This document shows, in pieces, positions 59,811 through 64,000 of a stretch of DNA of 64,000 nucleotides (positions within the stretch are counted from its first letter, which is position 1; the number at the start of each line of letters is the position of its first letter). The DNA lies in the NCBI GenBank assembly GCA_002420005.1, contig DIHE01000036.1:111029-175028 (forward strand), read 5' to 3'. This DNA is from Holophagales bacterium UBA5704 (lineage in GTDB: Bacteria; Acidobacteriota; Thermoanaerobaculia; Multivoradales; UBA5704). The position numbers were made by a program, and so were the translations under genes. The notes beneath the pieces were generated by a model. The model made no database searches. It was not told where the DNA came from and saw only the letters and a program-made list of their open reading frames with translations.

Positions 59811-60526
59811 GCCGGTCCGACCGGCGTCCTCGGGCGGGGGAGGGTGACCGCGGGAGGGCGCGCATAGATCGGAGCGACCAGCAGCCCGGCGTCCCACACC
59901 AGCGACGGCTCGGAGGCCCGGAGCGCCGCGACCACGGCCAGCGGCCGCTCCGCATCCGGCGTGAACCAGCGGACCTCCCGTGGCCACTCCGGCAGTGCGG
60001 CGAGGCGGTCGAGGTCGAACCCGGCGACGATCCGGCCCTCCGGCGGCGCCCCCAGCCGGTCGAAGAGATCCGGGATCGCCGCGCCGGCCACCAGCGCCGG
60101 ATCGCCCAGAGCCACGGGGATCTGCCCGCCGGAAAACGCCTGCACGCTCCACTCCCCGCGTAGCGCATCGACCACGGCCAGGGTGACCGAGCCCTCGGCA
60201 GCGTCCGCCGCCTCCGCCAGCATCTCGAAGGTGGAGACCCCGGTCGCCAGGAGCCCCAGAGCCTGGTGGAAGCCCAGCGCGGTGGCGAGCCCGATGCGCA
60301 CTCCGGTGAAGCTCCCCGGTCCCCGCAGGGCCACGACGCCCCCCAGATCCGCCGGCCGGGTCCCGGTCTCGGCCAGCACCTCGCGCATCATCTCGAGCAC
60401 CTGGTTCGACGATCGCTCCATCGCCGCGACCCGGAAGGCGGCGATCTCGCCACCGCGGTCGAGGGCCACGCTCACCTGCGGCGAGCCGGTGTCGAGGGCG
60501 AGGAGGGGGGCGGTGGGGGCGAACAT
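59807..60526 (-). CDS. tsaB: tRNA t6A synthesis protein TsaB
   Basis: The 239-aa protein has the actin-like fold start LLALDTGSPQVSVALDRGG and the family signature ALRGPGSFTGVRIGLATALGF. It is a partner of TsaD in making threonylcarbamoyl-adenosine in tRNA. ATG at 60526 is chosen: the frame continues upstream only through a 21-bp repeat array. TATACT on the minus strand (60535-60540) lies 8 nt before this ATG. Confidence 0.94.
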   Translation of the reverse strand: MFAPTAPLLALDTGSPQVSVALDRGGEIAAFRVAAMERSSNQVLEMMREVLAETGTRPADLGGVVALRGPGSFTGVRIGLATALGFHQALGLLATGVSTFEMLAEAADAAEGSVTLAVVDALRGEWSVQAFSGGQIPVALGDPALVAGAAIPDLFDRLGAPPEGRIVAGFDLDRLAALPEWPREVRWFTPDAERPLAVVAALRASEPSLVWDAGLLVAPIYARPPAVTLPRPRTPVGPA

Positions 60527-60534
60527 GGGAGTGA

Positions 60535-60540
60535 AGTATA
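60535..60540 (-). promoter_or_regulatory. -10-like hexamer 8 nt before tsaB
   Basis: TATACT (5 of 6) on the minus strand leaves 8 nt to the ATG, so the tsaB message is probably leaderless. No ribosome site is seen. Confidence 0.4.
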
Positions 60541-60573
60541 GGATGCCGCTTCGGTGGGCGACTGCTTCCCCGG

Positions 60574-60699
60574 TAGGAGAGTCCGCTCCCACGGGAGGAG
60601 AGACCGCTCCCGCGGAAGCGACGCCTGCTACCACCGTAGGAGCGACCGCTACCACGGTAGCAACGACCGCTACGAGGGTAGGAACGACCGCTACCGCAG
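60574..60699. repeat. Array of six 21-bp units
   Basis: Six contiguous imperfect units of exactly 21 nt share the core GACCGCTACCACGG. Read on the minus strand they give heptads such as LVAVVAT and VVAVAPT. The array fills most of the 250-bp gap between the tsaB and PIN genes. Confidence 0.8.
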
Positions 60700-60717
60700 G
60701 CCCGGCCCCTCCTCTGG

Positions 60718-60723
60718 TACAAT
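60718..60723 (+). promoter_or_regulatory. -10-like hexamer before the PIN gene
   Basis: TACAAT (5 of 6) lies 53 nt before the PIN ATG, just after the 21-bp array. No good -35 box is visible, since that position falls in the repeat edge. Confidence 0.3.
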
Positions 60724-60776
60724 TTTCTCGTGCACTCGCCGAACTGTGCAACGTGGAGCGCTGAAGAGGCGTCGTA

Positions 60777-61217
60777 ATGCTTCTCTATCTGGACCTGAAC
60801 TGCTTCAACCGACCGTTCGACAACCAGGATCAGGAGCGCGTCGTGCTGGAGACGGCGGCCGTCTTCTCAATCCTGCAGCGGCTCGTGGAAGGTCCGGACC
60901 ATCTGGCTTGGTCGGAGGCTCTGGATTTTGAGAACTCCCAGAACCCGCTACCCGATCGCCGGGAAGAGATTGGCAGTTGGGGCCGCCGGGCAAGGGTTAG
61001 AATCAGGATCGACCAGCAGGTGGCGGCCCGTGCCGAGAGCCTTCACGCCTCTGGTCTTGGTCCTCTGGACGCCGCTCATCTCGCTTGTGCCGAGGCGGGT
61101 GCCTGTGATTGTCTGATCACCTGTGACGATCGGTTCATCCGGCGGGCTCGCCGCGCGAACGCCCGGGTTCTGGTGAAAAATCCGGTCGAGTACCTGGAGG
61201 ATATGAAACATGGCTGA
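60777..61217 (+). CDS. PIN-domain protein, candidate toxin
   Basis: The 146-aa protein has the PIN fold: N-terminal LYLDLNCFNRPFD with the first Asp, LDAAHLACAEAGACDCLITCDDRF with the later acidic residues, and VKNPVEYL near the end. PIN toxins are metal-dependent RNases. It overlaps the next small gene by 8 nt, so the two are one unit. The middle acidic residue is likely the Glu in WSEALDFE. Confidence 0.87.
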   Translation: MLLYLDLNCFNRPFDNQDQERVVLETAAVFSILQRLVEGPDHLAWSEALDFENSQNPLPDRREEIGSWGRRARVRIRIDQQVAARAESLHASGLGPLDAAHLACAEAGACDCLITCDDRFIRRARRANARVLVKNPVEYLEDMKHG

Positions 61218-61413
61218 GGCATTGACCGACGACCTTCTGCGTGCCCGAGGGATGGGAATCCTCGAAGCAAACCTCGGACCTGTCGAGGCCCTCCGGTTTC
61301 TCGCCCTGCTGAGCCACGAACCGTTCGACTACCAGAGCTGGCGCGACAAGCACTTCCAGGGGATGAGCCTGGAGGAGATCCTCGGCCGGGCCGCGAACAC
61401 CACCCGACCGTAA
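61210..61413 (+). CDS. Small partner of the PIN protein, possible antitoxin
   Basis: The 67-aa protein (ALTDDLLRARGMGILEANLG, FDYQSWRDKHFQGMSLEEIL) overlaps the PIN gene and is probably translated with it. It has no obvious DNA-binding motif. The order is toxin first, which is less common than antitoxin first. I do not know a named family for it; its pairing with PIN is the evidence for an antitoxin role. Confidence 0.6.
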   Translation: MAEALTDDLLRARGMGILEANLGPVEALRFLALLSHEPFDYQSWRDKHFQGMSLEEILGRAANTTRP

Positions 61414-61428
61414 CGGTGGCGCCCTCTC

Positions 61429-61499
61429 GCCCCGGGAGGTGCCGGGCACGCCCCCTGGGAGCGCTGGCGTCTCGCCGGCATTCAAGTAAAACGGGCCGC
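61429..61499 (+). repeat. Dispersed repeat, copy A
   Basis: The 71-nt element has the core CCCCCTGGGAGCGCTGGCG and ends in CAAGTAAAACGGGCCGC. Copy B at 61871-61941 differs in only two positions, and copy C at 61997-62053 is inverted and more diverged. Confidence 0.8.
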
Positions 61500-61504
61500 G
61501 TTGG

Positions 61505-61530
61505 AAGCCTGGGGTCCCCACCCCAGGCTT
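61505..61530 (+). terminator. Perfect 11-bp hairpin after the PIN module
   Basis: AAGCCTGGGGT (61505-61515) pairs perfectly with ACCCCAGGCTT (61520-61530) around a 4-nt loop. The 3' arm ends in TT followed by TAAC. It may end transcription of the PIN pair, or be part of the adjoining repeat element. Confidence 0.5.
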
Positions 61531-61626
61531 TAACATGCCGTCCCTTCGGGACTTGCTCCCTCGCGAGGTGGGCCCGTTTCGGAGGCGATGCTCTATACTG
61601 AACAGGTCTGCGCAGGAGGATGCAAG

Positions 61627-61806
61627 ATGCGTTTTGCCGAGCTTTTGGATGCTGTTGAAGAGCTCGTAGACATCGTGCGCCATCGGCTCTTCGAGCGCCG
61701 CCTCAATCCTCTCGCCGGTGAGGTTCAGAAGGCACGCCAGGAATTCAACGCGGGACTTTGTCGGCCTTCGCCGCCGGAAGCGATCCTCCGCGACATTCTC
61801 TCGTGA
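61627..61806 (+). CDS. Shortened antitoxin-like small protein
   Basis: The 59-aa protein starts RFAELLDAVEELVDIVRHRL and continues ERRLNPLAGEVQKARQEFNAGLC, then SPPEAILRDILS. This pattern is shared by small antitoxin-like proteins encoded before RelE/ParE-type toxins, but the segment that normally sits between the first and second helices (an SxEEQE-type stretch) is missing. AGGAGG lies 7-8 nt before the ATG and TATACT at 61594-61599. No toxin gene follows, only repeats, so it may be a decayed orphan. Confidence 0.55.
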   Translation: MRFAELLDAVEELVDIVRHRLFERRLNPLAGEVQKARQEFNAGLCRPSPPEAILRDILS

Positions 61807-61870
61807 AACGGTCTCTCCTACCATCTCCGGCCTTCCTGCGGGCCGCCCGCAGGCCACGGCCCCGGCGACT

Positions 61871-61941
61871 GCCCCGGGAGGTGCAGAGCACGCCCCCTGG
61901 GAGCGCTGGCGTCTCGCCGGCATTCAAGTAAAACGGGCCGC
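61871..61941 (+). repeat. Dispersed repeat, copy B
   Basis: This copy is nearly identical to copy A (two differences in 71 nt), in the same orientation, and 442 nt away. The shadow frames across it read AGETPALPGG-like strings, often seen in repeated intergenic DNA. Confidence 0.8.
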
Positions 61942-61996
61942 AGGCCCGGCCCTTCTTGGGACGGGGGGGCGCGGTGGCTCCAGCGAGCAAGGGCGG

Positions 61997-62053
61997 GCCT
62001 TCGGCCCAATCTATTTGAAGGCCGGCGAGGACGCCAGCGCTCCCAGGGGGCGC
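61997..62053 (-). repeat. Dispersed repeat, copy C, inverted
   Basis: The reverse complement shares CCCCCTGGGAGCGCTGGCG with copies A and B, then diverges in the tail. With copy B it forms an imperfect inverted pair separated by about 55 nt. Confidence 0.7.
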
Positions 62054-62148
62054 GCGGCGGAGCCTTGGGGGTGGTCGGGGGCGCCGGGTGTTTCCCAGCC
62101 GTGGAGGGGTTTCCTCCGCTACAATCTGCGTGACTCCCGGAACACCCT

Positions 62149-64000
62149 ATGAGCGGCCCGACCGTCTTCATCAGCTACAGCCACAAGGACAAGAGGTTCC
62201 TGGACGAGCTTCTCGTTCATCTGAAGCCTTTCGTCCGGTCGGGTGCGGTCTCGGCCTGGTCGGACAAGCAGATCGCTGCCGGCTCGAAGTGGTTTGCCGA
62301 GATCCAGGCGGCTTTGGCGAAGGCCCACGCTGCGGTCTTGCTGGTGAGCCCGCAGTTCCTCGCGTCGGACTTCATTCACGACCACGAGCTCGGGCCGCTT
62401 TTGAAGGCCGCCGCGGCAGGGGGCGTCAAGATCCTATGGGCTCAGGTGCGCGCGTCGAGCTACAAGGAGACCCCCCTTGAGGCCTATCAAGCCGTGGTCT
62501 CACCGCCCGCCAAACCGCTGGCGGAGATGAAGGCGGAGCGCGACCGGGCGTGGATTCAGCTCTGTGAGGAGATCAAGAGAGCCTGCAACGGTACCCCGGC
62601 CGCCAGCCCCGCCGCAGTTGGGTCCGTCCCCCACCTCGACCTCGGCCGCCTTCCCATCCCCGGCAAGCACTTCGTCGGCCGCGCCCCCGAGCTCGCCCGC
62701 CTCGACGCCGCCTGGGAGGACCCGCGCACCCACGTCCTCACCCTCGTCGCCTTCGGAGGCGTCGGCAAGTCCGCCCTGGTGGCCCGCTGGCTGGACCGGA
62801 TGGCGGCGGAGAGCTGGCGGGGCGCCACGCGGGTGCTCGACTGGTCGTTCTACAGCCAGGGCTCCGAGGACCGCACCACCTCTGCCGAGCCGTTCATCGA
62901 TCATGCGCTGCGCTTCTTCGGAGACTCCGACCCCAAGGCCGGCTCGCTGCACGACCGCGGCGCCCGGCTCGCCAGGCTGATCCGGGAAGAAAAGAGCCTC
63001 CTCATCCTCGACGGCATCGAGCCCCTGCAATACCCGCCGGGTCGGCCGGAGGTCGCGGGGCGGCTCAAAGACCCCGGTCTCGCCGCGCTCTTGAAGGGTC
63101 TCGCCGCGGGCAATCCGGGCCTCTGCGTGGTCACCACCCGCGAACGCATCGCCGACCTCGCCGGCTCCCCGACCACGGCGCCCCAGATCTTCCTGGAGGA
63201 ACTGGAGGTCGATGCGGCGGTGGCGCTCCTCAAGCAGCTCGGCGTGGACGGAAGCGCGAAGGAGATGACCGCGGCGGCGGAGGAGTTCCAGCGGCACGCC
63301 CTCACCTTGACGCTCCTCGGCAACTTCCTGCGCCGCGCCCATGGTGGTGACGTGCGCAAGCGGCGCGAGATCGATCTGCACAAGGCCGATGAGAAACAGG
63401 GGGGCCATGCCTTCCGGGTGATCGCCGCCTATGCGCGCTGGTTGGGAGAGGGTCCGGAGCTGGCGATTCTCCGCCTTCTCGGGCTGTTCGACCGGCCTGC
63501 GTCGGCCGGAGCCTTGAAAGCCTTGCGCGCCGCGCCGCCGATTCCGGGGCTCACGGAGCCGCTGGTGGGTCTGTCGGACGAGGACTGGCGGCTCGCCGTG
63601 TCCACGCTGCGGGAGCACAGCCTGCTGGCGGCGGCGGATGGTGGGGAGGCGGAGACCCTCGACGCCCACCCGCTGGTGCGCGCCTGCTTCGCGGAAGATC
63701 TCGAAAGCCACCGCCCCGCCGCCTGGCAGGAAGGCAACCGCCGGCTCTACGACCACCTGCGCCAGTCGGCGCCGGACCTCCCCGCCACCTTGGAAGAGAT
63801 GCAACCCCTCTACGCCGCCATCGTCCACGGTTGCCGGGCGGGGCGGCAGCAGGAGGCGATCGACGAGGTCTACTGGCGGCGGATTCTGCGGGGGAAGGAG
63901 TTCTACAGTCGACGCAGGCTCGGGGCCTTCGGCTCGGAGTTGACGGCGCTGGCGGGTTTCTTCGAGCGCCCCTGGTTCCAGCCCTCCGCCCGCCTCACCG
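62149..64000 (+). CDS. TIR-domain STAND-type NTPase, 3'-truncated
   Basis: At least 617 codons are open from ATG 62149 to the window end. Residues 1-130 are a TIR domain: VFISYSHKDKRFLDELLVHL, then AAGSKWFAEIQAALAKAHA with the likely catalytic Glu of NAD-cleaving TIRs, and VLLVSPQFLASDF. From about residue 178 an NTPase module follows, with Walker A FGGVGKSALVARW, LLILDGIEPL as Walker B, and VVTTRER as the arginine sensor region. Such TIR-STAND proteins often act in immunity, but the C-terminal sensor part is beyond the window. TACAAT at 62120 may be its -10 box. Confidence 0.88.
   Translation, partial: MSGPTVFISYSHKDKRFLDELLVHLKPFVRSGAVSAWSDKQIAAGSKWFAEIQAALAKAHAAVLLVSPQFLASDFIHDHELGPLLKAAAAGGVKILWAQVRASSYKETPLEAYQAVVSPPAKPLAEMKAERDRAWIQLCEEIKRACNGTPAASPAAVGSVPHLDLGRLPIPGKHFVGRAPELARLDAAWEDPRTHVLTLVAFGGVGKSALVARWLDRMAAESWRGATRVLDWSFYSQGSEDRTTSAEPFIDHALRFFGDSDPKAGSLHDRGARLARLIREEKSLLILDGIEPLQYPPGRPEVAGRLKDPGLAALLKGLAAGNPGLCVVTTRERIADLAGSPTTAPQIFLEELEVDAAVALLKQLGVDGSAKEMTAAAEEFQRHALTLTLLGNFLRRAHGGDVRKRREIDLHKADEKQGGHAFRVIAAYARWLGEGPELAILRLLGLFDRPASAGALKALRAAPPIPGLTEPLVGLSDEDWRLAVSTLREHSLLAAADGGEAETLDAHPLVRACFAEDLESHRPAAWQEGNRRLYDHLRQSAPDLPATLEEMQPLYAAIVHGCRAGRQQEAIDEVYWRRILRGKEFYSRRRLGAFGSELTALAGFFERPWFQPSARLT

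Larger units (their letters stand above)
61807..62148. other. Repeat-rich gap without a gene
   Basis: The 342-bp stretch holds dispersed-repeat copy B (+) and copy C (inverted), which face each other, and a likely promoter region for the TIR gene (TACAAT at 62120-62125). Open frames across it are made of repeat sequence and I do not call them genes. Confidence 0.5.

Noticed and set aside
60527..60751. Longer tsaB start across the 21-bp array
   Set aside because: The added residues are repeat heptads, and TsaB proteins start at MFAPTAPLLALDTG or equivalent.
60554..60931. Plus-strand frame across the 21-bp array into the PIN gene
   Set aside because: It is a repeat-derived Arg/Asp-rich frame overlapping the PIN gene out of phase.
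1..64000. tRNA, rRNA or MbtH-like genes
   Set aside because: No cloverleaf-type or rRNA sequence and no MbtH-type small gene was recognised by eye; a covariance-model scan would be the decisive test for the RNA genes.

Overview
Organism. The DNA is GC-rich and tightly packed, with many ATGA or GTGA start/stop overlaps. It carries a carboxypeptidase-regulatory-domain TonB receptor of the Oar-like type, a standalone Lgt/ThiD/YpdA-type operon, Acr3 arsenic resistance, DUF2292 with a sulfate transporter, and several intergenic repeat families. This suits a Gram-negative soil-type bacterium, most likely Acidobacteriota. That placement is inference; no rRNA or tRNA gene is visible.

Layout. (1) 1-19175 is the 3' part of a nonribosomal peptide gene cluster, all on +: a 5'-truncated C-A-PCP protein, a 2641-aa C-A-PCP-C-A-PCP-C protein, an A-PCP-C protein, a DegT-type aminotransferase, a short-chain dehydrogenase, a HemN-like radical SAM protein, a free carrier protein and a sulfotransferase fused to a GrpB domain. 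No thioesterase is present. Two adenylation pockets read as serine, one as cysteine-like and one is unassigned. (2) 19172-24183 is a housekeeping operon (cinA, thpR, plsY, gpsA, guaA) joined to the cluster by an ATGA overlap. (3) 24192-33874 holds a small secreted protein, a TonB receptor, a TPR membrane protein, a zinc-ribbon protein, a DHH phosphoesterase, and lgt-thiD-ypdA-like. (4) 33967-36429 is an accessory patch: a Fic gene of lower GC, a copied 79-bp piece of the ypdA-like gene, a 21-bp-unit minisatellite and a VOC protein. (5) 36660-42904 holds a possible 18-aa peptide gene, arsR-acr3, a lipoprotein, a glycosyltransferase, a tandem PhyH-domain protein and a creatininase-family protein.

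(6) 43072-52267 is one operon for sulfate or thiosulfate uptake: an ABC ATPase fused to universal-stress-like domains, a DUF2292 protein, a porin, a binding protein, two permeases, and a histidine kinase with its response regulator. (7) 52268-56430 is a compact island with a two-gene Gabija-type antiphage system (gajA, gajB). It is bounded by an exact 16-bp direct repeat at the 3' end of the response regulator gene. (8) 56424-60526, on -, holds tsaB, rimI, a YdcH-like gene, psd, pssA and an aspartate-semialdehyde-dehydrogenase homologue that lacks the active-site cysteine. (9) 60574-64000 is a second accessory patch: a 21-bp tandem repeat, a PIN-domain toxin candidate with a small partner, a shortened antitoxin-like gene, a three-copy dispersed repeat and a TIR-domain NTPase that runs off the end.

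How it fits together. The biosynthetic cluster is the main novelty candidate: the assembly line ends in a condensation domain, a separate carrier protein follows, and tailoring genes include an unusual sulfotransferase-GrpB fusion. The Gabija island shows a clean insertion scar. Five genes, several of them operon heads, have a -10-like hexamer 7-8 nt before the start codon, which suggests leaderless transcripts.
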